Assembly (NCBI GenBank): GCA_023512835.1
Contig: CM042089.1
Span: forward strand, 13,841,759-13,905,758
Length of the DNA stretch: 64,000 nt
Reading direction: 5' to 3'
Source of the DNA: Taxillus chinensis
Lineage: Eukaryota; Streptophyta; Magnoliopsida; Santalales; Loranthaceae
Made by a program: the position numbers and the translations under genes
Shown: positions 47,094-58,959 of the stretch, one piece after another
Position numbering within the stretch: position 1 is the first letter of the stretch
Layout of the letters: each line of letters starts with the position of its first letter
Notes under the pieces: model-generated
What the model was told of the DNA's origin: nothing
Database searches by the model: none
What the model saw: the letters and a program-made list of their open reading frames with translations, nothing else

Positions 47094-50000
47094 TGTCATC
47101 ACCGGATTTCGTCCGGGTGGGAAACCACTTTTGGGGTGCAGTTCCCCCCCCCCCAACCATCATTTTGAATAGTGATGAGAAAACGGAGTCGTCACCAATC
47201 GTTTTTAGGGTGCGGTTGGTCACCTAAAAGGAATTTATCTATGCAGCTTAAGGATGGGCTCGGGAGTTAGTTACGCGTGGGGAAGGACTAGCACCCCCAC
47301 AACGCCCTTTCGGTACCTATCTTAGGAGTTGGAGGTTTCTAACTTGCTTTAACTGTCGCTTAAGTGTAGCTAATCTAAAAGTGATGTTGAACTTACATAT
47401 GGCCTAAGAGTTTACTCTTTTTTTTTCTAAGTCATTTGTTGAAGTTAGAATTAAGTTCAATTTGTCCTAAGCCTCTAAATGAAGTCCTAGCAATTTAATT
47501 TTTCCTATTTTCTTTTCTAAATTATTTGGAACATCCAGTTAATCCTATGATTTAGTTAACGTCTAAGTTATCTAAAGTAATCTAGGAAAAGGCAAACGAT
47601 TTAATTTCTAAGTGGCAAGCTAATGTAAAGGTATGCTACGAAAAGCCCAAGACCTAAGTTTGTATTGAAAAGCTCAAGTTTAAAAGGCTAACTATTTGTT
47701 TTTTGTTTTTTTTTTTGTTTTTTTTGTTTTTTTTTTTATTTAGAAAACGTTTTTTGAGAAAATGCTTTTTTTGTCTTTGAAAACATTTCACAAGTAAAGG
47801 TGTTTGTTTGTTTGTTTGTTTTTTTTGGAAAGGTTTTTTTTTAGAAAATATTTTTAAATTCAAGGAAAAGTTATTTTAGGAAAATGTTTTTTAAATTAAA
47901 AGAAAAGGCTTTTTTTTGTTTTTGTTTTTTTGTTTTTTTATTTTAAAATACTAAACAAAAAATAAAAATAAAAAAAATAAAAAAGACATAAGTGAGGTGA
48001 GTGAGAGTGTCATCCACAAAGTAAAAAAGTAAACTCATCCTTTTTTCTTTTTTTTCCCTCTTTTCCTTTCTTTCTCTCTCTTTTTTTTTTTTTTTTTTTT
48101 TGCTTTACTTTGCTTTTTTTTTTTACTATACTTAATTTCCAGATTACAAAAAAAAAAAAACAAGAAAAAGAAAAAGAAAAAAGAAAAACCACAATGGGTT
48201 ACATGACCCATGTTTACAAGATTATGAATGGGCGACTAACATCACCCTAATAGCCAATAAAATTTAAAATAAAAAATAAAAATAAATAAAGTAATGAACA
48301 AAAAAAAAAGAAAAGAAAAAAAGAAAAAAAATACATGATAAACAAAACAACCTAGACACCACGAGTTGACCCATTTGAAATGTTTTCGTTTTTGTCCGTG
48401 TGGGGATTTAAATCAAACAGAAAGGCCACAAAACAAATATATACAAACTGCCCGAAGCACATCGAACACACAATAGAAACTAGGAAAGAAAAGACAAGAA
48501 AAGGAAGAAGGAACAACGTCTATGACAGTAAAAAAAAGTGGCTTATTCCCATGTTCGAGGAACAAAACAAATTAGGTGAAGCCAAATCATAAGCAACACG
48601 CTGAAACGAAAAAACAGTCACTAACAAAACTAATCTCCAACAAGACAGTCACCAAAAAAAAATCACCAGGTATTTTTCTGTTATCCCTTTTTTTTTAAAA
48701 CACACTGAAATAATACGACCATTTTTTTGTGTTTTTTTGTTACGAACATACTACTGAGACTGAACAAACACAAGCCGCCTAGATTGGGCAGCCCAAAGAC
48801 AAACCCAATATACCGAGACAACAACATGGAATCGGTGGAGACACAACAACATACAACAATCAACTGAGTGGGGACAAACTATAAACAAAACAGCATGACC
48901 AACAAAAAATCAATCACTACTATGTTATTTTTTTTTAACATACGAAACAAAGTCATTTTTCCTTCCGCTTTTTGTTTGTTTGTTATTAACCACAATTACA
49001 CAAAGAATCAAGAAAAATGTAAAAAGAAGAGAGGTAGTTTCAATTATCTTGTTGAAAACAGGAGGACCTTAACATTCATTTTTTCTTTTAAAAACACACA
49101 TTTAAAAACCTCGATCTTAACAACAACAGCAACCGATTGGCGAGCACAAACGGAAAACACAAGTTCATTCAAAACCGAGATAGAAGGATAGCAAATTAAC
49201 AACCAACACACAAGGACAACGGCAAAGCCTTGGACTTTGGTTCAAAGCAGAAAGAAAGGACTTGATATCGGATCAGCACACGATGGTGTGACCCCAGCCG
49301 TTGGAAGGAGAGCACCGGTCAATCGATTGCGGCAGGGGGCAAATATTAATAAGAAGGATTTAAGGGTTGGATTTTTTGATTGGAAAGAGAGAGACCATGG
49401 AGGACTTTTTTTTTGTGCTTCTTTTGATTTTTCGGAGGAGAAGAGATTAAGATCTAGTGCTGGTTTTTATTTGATCGATTTGGCAGGCCAGCAGGAAAGA
49501 GAAGTGGTATGGTACTGGTTTTTCTCAGAGCTCACGCAGAGGAAGAAGAGTTGAGAAGAGAGATGTGATGGGTTTTTTTGGGGGATCCCCAGGATAACTC
49601 CTTTCCCTTGCGCGGATGGTCAATTGCTATTATATAGGCTAGGGATCGGTGGTTTTGAATCGGTGGTTGAATCGAGGTTAGGTTATGCGAGGTTGGTCCG
49701 AGGAAGAACCATGGTTTGAGAGCCGGGTTTGTGCCGGAAGGCAGGCGTTGGTATGGGTTAGGCCGTGTGCATGGCCGGACGTGCGTGGACCTCTCGGGGG
49801 TCGGGCATGGAGGAGCAGAAGACAGACGAATCGCCGGGGTATACAAAGCAGAGAGAGAGACGAGAGAGAGACGAGAGATGAGAGCGACCTTTATTTTATT
49901 TTGTTTTGTTTTGTTTTATTTTTTTTTTTTTTTTATTTAACTAGTAATATGGTGACACGTGTGATACACATAGGTGGGAAGAGAGAGAGGTGGCACTAGT

Positions 50001-50608
50001 GTTTTCAACTTTTTGATTTAGGTAGTTTTTCATCATGTCTTTTGGTTTTCGGATCGGTGGGTGCGACTTCGATTTAAACAAAATTTCGAAAATGTTTTTG
50101 GACTCGGGGTGTTAGCGACGAGCGACCTTGTGTTAATTTTTTTTGAAAACGATCTCATTTTTATTTTTACGCAAGCCTCGTATCGATGTCATTTATTACC
50201 GAAAAATGATTTATTTTTTATTTTTTATTTTTTTATATCCCGGAGCGAATATATACAATATATATGTCAAAATTTTCGGAACGACGAGTAGACAAGATTA
50301 TGAGGTCTCGAGGACTATCTCGAGTGCCGTTGAAAAGTCAATTACCGTTTTGACCTTCGATGGCGTTCAACGCCGTTTTGACCATATTTTCTGCTTGGAC
50401 TTCCACCGAAAAGGCCGATGTAAGTGGATTTTCGAATTTGATTTTCTATCGCCCAGACCCACACTTTGGTATTTGGGAGGCTTTTCTTGAATCGGCAATG
50501 CTTAACAAGCAGTGCATTTGCTGCTCTACAAAATTTCAACAAACCGGCGACATGTAGGAAAATAGACTTGATAAAAAGTGCCCAACCCGGACAAAAATAG
50601 GCCTAAAT
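47094..50608 (+). mobile_element. Family F solo LTR, copy 1 (about 3.5 kb)
   Basis: It starts TGTCATCACCGGATTTCGTCC, as copy 2 does. Order of parts: GTTTTTAGGGTGCGG segment, 'ACTAGCACCCCCACAACGCCC', long poly-T/A region (47400-48350), GC-richer block (49237-49870), then 'GACTCGGGGTGTTAGCGACGAGCGACC' and 'TTATTACCGAAAAA', ending near GGCCTAAATA. This order is shared with copy 2. No pol is present. The left flank is GTATG, and the same five bases recur at 50637-50641, so the end may lie up to 28 bases further. The many short frames within are low-complexity readings. Such long LTRs with an 'AGTCGCC...CACC' start are typical of the Tat/Ogre group of Ty3/Gypsy (inference). Confidence 0.75.
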
Positions 50609-50833
50609 AAAGATGATGCCCGTGAAGTGTTCTCTTGTATGGTTGAATATGTGAATTTGTGATATTGTGTTTTGTTAGATGGATATTATGGGATGTGGGG
50701 CAGGTGGTTGAGGGGTATGTGTCGGGTGGTGAAGAATGTTGCGGTAAAAGGCGGAGGATGTTGTAGCGTGTGGCCGAGGATGAAAGTCTATGTGCTTTCT
50801 TTCATGTCCCGTTTGATTTACCGATGTGAGGTT

Positions 50834-51649
50834 TGTCATCACCGGATTTCGTCCGGAGGAGAAACCCTTTTGGGGTGCGGTTCTCCCACCCTTCACCCAA
50901 TGGTGATGAAAAATAGAGAGTCACCACTAACCGTTTTTGGGGTGCGCGGTCACCTAAAATAGTCTACGCGGAAGACCTGCAAAGATTCGTGGAGTTTGTT
51001 ATGCAGTACGGTAAGCGGATTAACACTAATACAATGCTCCTTTCGTATCTATCTTAGAAATTTGGAGGTTTTAATTTGTTTTATTTACTTGTTTAATTTT
51101 TAGATATCAGGGTAATAAATATATTGTTTTCTAAGGGCTTAAAGTATCTACTCTTTTTATTATTATTATTATTATTACTTTTTTCTAAATTCTTTATTAA
51201 AATTGAGTTAAATCGCATTCTTACAAGTTTTAAGAGAGATCCTCTAAAATTAAAGTATTTCAAAGACTAATTTAGCCCTAAATGAATTTTATGAAGCGCT
51301 CAAGAATTTATCAAAAAAATTCTAAAAAATCAAAGAATAAGAAATGTTTGATAAAATGATTTTTGCTTGTTTGTTTTTTTTTGTTTTGTTTTGTTTTTGT
51401 TTTGTTTTTGTTTTTTTTTGTTTTTTGTTTTTTTTTTTTGTTTTTGTTTTTGTTTTAAAATATCTTTATTTTGATTTTAGAAACTCATTTTTTATCTTGA
51501 AAGAACATCAAAGAAAACATTTTTAAAAGAATCTCAAGCAAACAAAATAAAAGTGTCGCGAGTGATTAGCTATATCCATAGAAGAGCTAAACTCACTTTT
51601 TTTTTGCTCTTTTTTTTTCACACTTGCTTTTCTCTCTTTTTTTTTATTT

Positions 51650-51696
<47 letters not shown>

Positions 51697-54000
51697 CATT
51701 TTCCACTCATCTTTTCACTATGTGTTTGGTTTACAACATTACGTAGGTTGGGACAAAGCCTCAGCTTGTACAAAATTTTTAATGGCCACGCTAACATCCA
51801 TCTAAGTGCCGTAAAGAGAATGAATACACCTAAAAAAAAGGCTCAAATACAATTAAAAAAAGCTCCAAATGAAACAAATACAAAACATAAGAAAGAGAAA
51901 AACAAATGTGAAAATGAAAAGGTTTATCAGATCGTATTTAAAACCAAGGGAGCAAAACATGTGTATATCAAAAACAATGAAAATATGAACAAACATCACC
52001 CAATGCAAAACTTCAAGGGGACCAAAGTGATAATGACAACAAATAAGCAATATGAGAGCCTTCTTTCCGTTAAAGAAATAATCCAGTCAAGAATAAATCC
52101 CCAAATCACATCACCGGTAAGCAAAACAGAAACAATAATAAATCATCCATGCTTCCTCCAAAGGCAACACAAGTCTTAATACTTAGTCAACAAAAACACT
52201 CACAGAGAAAGAAAGAAGTTAACAAGGTTTGCTTAATAAACTCACAAAAACAAATTAACTTTCATCAAGAAGTGAGGAAGAGAAGACAAACAAACACATA
52301 CAACGACAAAAGATAAAGGAAGGGCAAAGGTAACTACATACAATCGACCGCAAAACCACTAGCCAAAAAAGCTAAGCAAAGGATAATACCGACCGAGAAT
52401 AAGGAAGCGAAGCTAACAACAAACTCAAAATAAAAACAAAATAGGGAAAATAAACACACAACAGTAATCAAATCAATTTCTCTCGAATGTTACTCCTTCC
52501 TCTAATTATACTTAACCGGGAAGTCCTTCCCGAACGTTGGATCGTCGTCGTGGTGTACCGGTCGCTCCTTGGGTCACGCAATGATGGCAACAACCTTGGG
52601 TCGGATTTCATGACGCATTGGATGGTTGGTGTCTGGCCGGATTTGAAAGAGATGGAGACGGGGTTTTCGTGGGGATGGCAAACGTGAGCCATCGTTTTGA
52701 GGTGGCTGGGGCATCGGATTAGCACGGCAATGCCGCTGGAAGACTACAGGCAATGGCGTACCACTCTTGTGGCATAGTAAGGGGAGGACGGGGAAGCAAG
52801 GACAGCAACCGGAGGTGTGCTTTCCAGCTGAGGGAGACTCTCCGTGGAGGTGGAAGTGGAAGATGGTGAAGGTTTACGATCAGAGCTGGATTTTACAATT
52901 GAGAGCCCCCGTCATGAGCTGAGAGATCCTTAGGGGAAAGAGAGGTTGGGGTTTGGGGGTTGATTTGGGCGGCGAGGAGGAGGCTCAAGATGGCCACCGG
53001 TGCGGCTCGGGTGGGGTGCCTCGGCTTGATCGACCCGGGCAGCATAGTGTGGGTCAGGCCGAGCATGGGTGGTGGCCTTCTGCGTCGTGGGTCGGCGTGG
53101 GATGGTGTGGGTCGATGGTGGCCTAGCATGGTGGTGGCCTGGTATGGTGGTTGCGGGTGCTGTGGCGTGGAGTGAGGAAGACGACGAGAGAGGGGGGAGA
53201 GAGAACGGGGAAGATGAAAACGCGCAAAGAGATAAGGGCTACACGTGGTCGAGTTTTTTTGTATTTTTTGTTTTATTTTTATTTTGTTTTTGTTATTTTT
53301 GATTTTTTTTGTTTTATTATTATGAACCAATGATACATCGACATGTAAAATGTAAGTAAAGGAAAAGAAAAAAAAAAAAAGAATTTTATTGTTCTATTTT
53401 GTAGTTTTTAACCGATGTTTTGGGTTTTTGGGATCAATGTAACAATTTGGGGCTTTCAATATGATATGAAAAATAAGTTTTGGGACTCGGGGCGTCACTA
53501 CGAGCGACCCCGTATCCTTTTTTTCTTCAAAATGAGTTTATTTTTGTGTTGAAACCGTAATACGCGTCCCTTAAACTGTTTTATTACCGAAAAAGGATTT
53601 TTTTATTTTTCAAAATAAGCTTTGTGAGCTAATATATGTAATATATAGATCAAAATTCTAAATGATGAGAGAAATAAGAAAATGAGGTTCGTGACCTGAT
53701 CCGGAGTGTCGTTGAATATTAGCCACTAGTCGACCGCTATTAGCAAATTCAAATATAGTTTTGATAACTCCTCGCTTAATTCTGACTGAGCGGGCTGAGG
53801 GTGTTGATCTTCAAATTTGATTTCCTATCGCCCGAACTGTCACTTCAGATTTGAAAGTCCTTTTTAAAGAAGGCATTGAAATCCCCTCTCGTATCTAGAA
53901 TATGTCTCTTTATTTAGTCAGATAAATTGATTAACAACTAAAAGAAGTTTGCTAGTTGAATAAATGTGTACGTCCAACCCGACAAAATGGGGTCCAACAA
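50834..54000 (+). mobile_element. Family F solo LTR, copy 2 (3167 bp), duplication AGGTT
   Basis: It starts TGTCATCACCGGATTTC and ends GGGGTCCAACA, with AGGTT at 50829-50833 and 54001-54005, a perfect 5-bp duplication. Layout matches copy 1: 'GTTTTTGGGGTGCG' near the start, a T-rich tract (51360-51470), (CT)n at 51653-51690, an A-rich stretch, a GC-rich block (52490-53260), 'GACTCGGGGCGTCACTACGAGCGACC' and 'TTATTACCGAAAAA'. There is no internal coding region or second LTR, so it is a solo LTR. The 208-residue frame at 51553-52179 and the 145-residue frame at 52893-53330 lie in simple or GC-rich DNA and are not kept as genes. Confidence 0.88.
51653..51690 (+). repeat. (CT)n microsatellite in family F copy 2
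   Basis: About 19 CT units follow a poly-T stretch. The related spot of copy 1 (about 48060-48105) has CTTT/CTC-rich and poly-T sequence instead. Confidence 0.95.
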
Positions 54001-54431
54001 GGTTTAAATGTTAGTTATACATTGTTTATACATTGTCATGACATTGCACTTATTAACACTATTATATAGATATTAGGAGTATATGATGGGTCGGGAGACA
54101 TGATTCCTATCGAACCGTGGTTGCTCACCCTCCCTCCGGCTACGCGATTGTTTTTTTCAAGTATTTATAGGCGTAGGTGAAACACCAAGGTGGAGACTCT
54201 GAGGATATTGTTATGTTGCTTGTTCCTATTTCACCATCTTATATTATTTTGTTTTTTGAGGAACCAATATAACTCTATGCTAAGAATGTTAGAAAAGAGT
54301 TTTGATTTTTTTTTAATTAATATGTGGTATTTTCCGTGTGATTTGTTTTTTTTAGCTAAACCCTCTGCCCCACCGATGGGTAGGAGGAGTCACTAACTGG
54401 TTTTCATTAGGTTGGAAATAAAGGCATGACA

Positions 54432-56399
54432 TGGGGGACATGTTTGAGTCCGGATATGATTATTGTGAGACTCCCGACAATGGACGGAAGACGATGGTGT
54501 CAAAGTTTGCTTGTCCTCGAGAAAATGTTCTATTATATCAAAAGTCTCCTTAACCTGGTATGATTACAGCATGTCCCGTGGTGTGAATATATTGGATTAG
54601 AATATCTATCCCCCAGCACCATGTGATTAAACCAAGATGTCAGGATGATATAGTGACATCCGAATGCTTGAGTGAGAATCCGCTCCTTAATTGTGGTTTG
54701 AGTCGTGTTAAGTCTTGATACTGTTATTTACTCGGTTGTATAATGCACAACACTTATACACTAAGCATGTATCGTATGGTGGTTATTGTTCTATGGTCTT
54801 TTGGGTGTCATAATTATCAACAATACGCTGAAGAAGTAGTCGCAGTGGTCGAAGATCCGTACTTGGTCGATAACTCTGAGTGATCTCTTAAAGTGAGCTC
54901 AGTAGGGAGTTTACCTATGTATGTTGTTAATCTATTCAGGGTCGAAGGTCCTAGAGTCAAAGGTATGCGTAGTCAAGACTCTCAAACAAGGCTTTATTGG
55001 TAAGGTCCATGGGTCACAAAACTTGAAATCAGAACATCAACAACTCACAAACTCCGAAGTTCATAGGTCACGTACTCAAGATCCACAGGTCGAAGATTCG
55101 AAGACCCAAAGTCGAGTCGGGTGAAGAGCAATGCTTGAAGACTCAAAGTCTTGTAACTCAAAGATCCATTAGCTGTAGAGGGCGGTGTTGTAGATTCAAG
55201 CTCGCAGGTCGAAGATCGGGAAGACCCATTGCCATGAACAGAGACCCGTTGACGTGAGTCGACGATTAGCTAAAGAGCCGGAGACCCAAGACTCGTAGAG
55301 CAAGAAAGTCGCCTGGTCGCAGTTTCCATCTAGGTTCGAGACTCGGAGCCTTAAGTCAAGATTAGAGTGCCACTAGTTCAAAGTCAGCTGATCCGACTCA
55401 TAAGCTCAAAGGTTCTAAATTGAAGAGTCAAGGTATAAACTCGAAGATCGTAGACAAACACTACATGGAGAATTAGTGAGCCTACAAAGCGATCATCTTG
55501 AGGCGTGGCTAATCGAGGAAGTGAAACATGAAAAGGTCGCCATTTAAGTAAGTTATTTTGGCAATGTATCCGAAAGCATGCTAAGTACCACAATATACAT
55601 GTGGACGTTCTTCGAGGCTGGATTAACATGTTTAAAGGATGGAGATCAAAAGGTAGAACATTCTTAACCCTAGCAAATGGGTTTATGCAACAATCAGTCC
55701 TAGAAAGCAAGGAAGATGCCATACTTGGATGCACGTCGATTATTATACAATGCAAGAAATGTATTAGAAGAGATACAAAAGACACAAAGGAGTTCGGGTT
55801 GTTATACGAGAGAGGAAGTTTGGAGAGCAAGACAATAGAGTTAATCTGGCCTCGTTCCTCATACATTCAATAACAATGATATCGAGTTTGGCAAAGGAAT
55901 GGTCAAGATCAAGAAGGCAAATAGTTAAATATGTGGGAGTAGATTGGCTAGACAGTTCATTACAGTGAGTAAGTACTAAAGTACTACGCTTTCTCCGTAT
56001 TTGCATTTAAAAGAAAATAGAGTTAATCCTATTGTGACAAGGGCAAGACCCTACTGTATTAAAAGGATATAGTGGATTGGATTCGGTGTCGGTATATCCT
56101 CACCACCGTGGAGCAATCACATTGATCGAACCACATAAATTGTGTGTCTTTATCTTTAGCTCCCATACATATCTCTGCTATTCACTGGATCTTGCACAAG
56201 ATATTAAATACCACCCAAACAATAACTACATCTCTGTAAAGAATACCTCTAAGAAGTAAACTACTCTTAAAACTAAAGGAATTAGTTTTAAATATACCGA
56301 TTCACCCCCCTTTTTGTATACACACATAAATACCCACACAATCTTGGTTGGATCTTGGGAATATCAAGGGTGTAGAGTTATAGGTCACTTATCGGAGCT
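54432..56399. other. Retroelement-derived DNA with a GTCGAAG/CTCAAAG-rich tract
   Basis: It directly follows family B copy 2. Between about 54840 and 55480 the motifs GTCGAAG, CTCAAAG, AAGACTC and GACCCA recur every 10-25 bases. A 90-residue plus-strand frame (55601-55873) and a 160-residue minus-strand frame (55384-55866) overlap; neither is recognised. Sequence at 56270-56330 (CACCCCCCTTTTTG) resembles the end of a Copia-type LTR or leader. Function unknown. Confidence 0.4.
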
Positions 56400-56726
56400 T
56401 ATGGATCACCCCTACTATTGTTGTCGCAACCCTTTCAGTGTGTGTAGGTGTAAGTGGAGGCTTTCCTTTTAGGAGGAAATTGTCTATTGGCACTCTTATG
56501 TACGGTTGTTTGTATTTTTTTTTTGTATATATGTATTGTGATATACTTGTATGATGATATTGTTGTACATGATTATCCCTTATGTATGATCGTACGAGAT
56601 TATATGTTAAGACAAAGCACTGTAGTTTTGTCTCTTTCGTGCATGTCACCAACCCTTTGACTCTTCAAAGTTAACAAGGAAAGTCATATTCCTGGTTCTA
56701 AGTTCCCGGAATCGGGCGCGGTGACA
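56400..56726 (+). repeat. Family A LTR tail, sense
   Basis: 'GTCACCAACCCTTTGACTCTTC', 'GGAAAGTCATATTCCTGGTTC' and the end GGGCGCGGTGACA match the closing 100 bases of the copies at 23.57 and 43.72 kb. The upstream part matches the 23.2-23.45 kb region loosely. The beginning is missing or lies on the far side of the nested family B copy. Confidence 0.65.
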
Positions 56727-56998
56727 AGTATGAAAGATCCTCTCTTTTCCCCAGTGCTAAAAAACCCATATGGTTCCTTTACCAACACCCTTTTCTCTAG
56801 GGTTTTCCTAACCCTTCTTAGCTCTATTTTTCTAAAAAAAAGCTACAAAACAAAACAAAACACACACAAGACTACACATATACAATATACCCTCAACTAA
56901 TACCAAAAACATACACTTGATTATAAAAAGCCATGCAAAATGAGATATAATACATACATAAACTTGATACATAAATTTTACATGTCACCTATGCATGG

Positions 56999-57031
<33 letters not shown>

Positions 57032-57266
57032 TAGAACCACCTATCTAAAACTTTGAAATTCGATCGAATCATCAAAATTTTCATAAATTATTTAAGTTCT
57101 CTTGTCCATAGTCACTTTCTTCTTCTTTCTCTTCTAGGTTTCCTATTTTTATGTGAGATGTGAAACTAAAAGCCCAAAACACATCCCTTATCTTATATTT
57201 ACCCTATTATTTTATTATTTCACTTTTAATATTATTATATTATTATTTAACTTTATTTAACTTAAT
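56727..57266. other. Intergenic AT-rich DNA with an (AT)n run
   Basis: (AT)n lies at about 57000-57028. No gene is recognised. Confidence 0.5.
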
Positions 57267-58935
57267 TGTCACACCTGGATTTTCAACCCGAGGAAATCAA
57301 TTAGTGACTTCCTTTACCCACCCGGTGGAACAAGGAGTCGGGCTAAACCAAAAGGTCACATAGTACACCACAAAAAAACATAACAAATATCCGCAAAGCA
57401 AACCATATATTTATTTAATAATTCAAAACTCCTTTATATCATTTCCCATGTGGAGTTACAATAGGTGCGCAAACAACTCAATATAGAGCTAGAACAAACA
57501 AAAACAATAAATCAAAGTCTTCAACCCGATGTCCCGCCTAATACCTATAGGTTCCTAAAAAGAAATAATTACACAACAAGAGGGGTGAATAATCACAATT
57601 TAGTAGGCATCATGTCTCCCCAACCCATCCATGCTCCTAACATTTACATGATGGTGTACACAAGTGAGTGTTATGACAATAATATATAAACAATTCATAA
57701 TCAGCATTTTAAATTTATGATACTCATAACTCAAACAAGACATAAGCAAGCCACATGACCTCCTCAACATCAACATCACCCACACAGGCACTTCAATCAC
57801 GCTTTACATAAGCTACCATAGTCACATAGACTTCCACACTCACCCACATAGGCCCCACATCACAATATCATATAATTCAATTTAAAGCACAATATCAAAA
57901 TTTAACATATCCACCCATACAACGAGAACATGCCACAGAGAACGCATTAACATATAATATACAATTCAAAATAACATGCCTCAACCAATACACTCAACAC
58001 ATATATTGTACGGGTCTTAATTATAAGCTATGTTAACTCCCAACAAGTCCTCCTAACACGAAGAACATGGATACGAGACGACAATAACCCCCAGCCATGA
58101 CGGATATCCTAACGGTCTCCAACCCTCATGAATCGATTGTAACTAACTACCACAAAGAATAACCACGTGCATGGAACGCATTTAAGGCTAACATTCATAT
58201 AGAGGTCACACCTATATAAATTTATATATATATATATCATCTTCTTTCCTTGGAATGAGTCTCTAATCGCATGAACAACGTACCAAAGCGGTAAGAGAAT
58301 AAACCAAATCCCTACCTCGAATTTTGTTGGATCTAGTGGTTTAGAATCATAGAAGCCTCTTTCCATTTGCTCCTTCTCTCGTAGACGCTTTCCTTACGCA
58401 TGAACACAACAATCAACGATCAAGTTGACTGGGTCTCTCTCTCTCTCGAATAAAATACCCAAAAACTTGAAATCGCAGTAAAGAATGACACATATATCAA
58501 AAATACGCTATCACGGGATCGACGCCGACCAAAAACACCCCCATATCGATTACATCGACCACCATTTCTCGCATCAACCACCCACCCCCCCATGTCAAGC
58601 AACTTCCTTTCAAACATGGTCGATGTGCACTTAGATCGACCACGTCAACCACACATTAACCACATGTCTATCATACTAAGCTAGGTCAACCACCCTTTGA
58701 GAGAACTCTAAGAACTCCTATTGATCGATATCGACCACTTACATGTCACATCGACTTCACGCCGAAAAATCATCTTCGCATTAATGAAACACTCTTCACT
58801 CTCGGAATTTCCATTAGTCGACATCGACAACTACTGGGCCAGGTCGACCACGTCAACCATAATATCCTACGTCGACTAAGATCGGATCAACCAAGGCTTC
58901 AAATGACAATTCAGTTTAGCTTCTCCCAAAATAAT
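57267..58935 (-). mobile_element. Family B LTR, copy 3, antisense, truncated
   Basis: It starts TGTCACACCTGG. The reverse complement matches copies 1 and 2: the GGGTAAAGGAAGTCAC segment, GGAGACATGATG, the (GA)n leader (here (CT)n at 58434-58448) and a GTCGA-dense upstream part (58500-58880). The last ~150 bases (the TGTAATGA start in sense) are absent at about 58935, where family E sequence begins soon after. There is no duplication to test. Open frames here are incidental. Confidence 0.75.
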
Positions 58936-58959
58936 TTTGTTTATGGAGCACTCGCTCGA

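Larger units (their letters stand above)
44525..54431 (+). mobile_element. Family B solo LTR, copy 2, with three nested insertions; duplication TGGG
   Basis: It starts TGTAATGATCCGTG and ends AAGGCATGACA, flanked by TGGG on both sides (44521-44524 and 54432-54435). Removing the nested elements leaves about 1.87 kb, close to copy 1. The pieces are 44525-44756, 46099-47093, about 50610-50833 and 54006-54431. The terminal 40 bases and the 3' third are collinear with copy 1 (GGAGACATGAT, GTGGTTGCTCACCC, ATAGGCG, ACCAAGGTGGA). The upstream part after 46099 is dense in GTCGA motifs, like copy 3, unlike copy 1. Confidence 0.85.

Noticed and set aside
51553..52179. 208-residue plus-strand open frame
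   Set aside because: It starts in poly-T and (CT)n sequence of an LTR and is Lys/Asn-rich low complexity. The sister LTR copy does not keep the frame.
52893..53330. 145-residue minus-strand open frame
   Set aside because: Proline-rich reading of the GC-rich part of the same LTR, with overlapping frames on the plus strand and no family resemblance.
55384..55866. 160-residue minus-strand open frame, with a 90-residue plus-strand frame opposite
   Set aside because: Neither has recognisable motifs. A Copia origin for the plus-strand frame was considered because of 'EFGLLYERG', but no second motif supports it.
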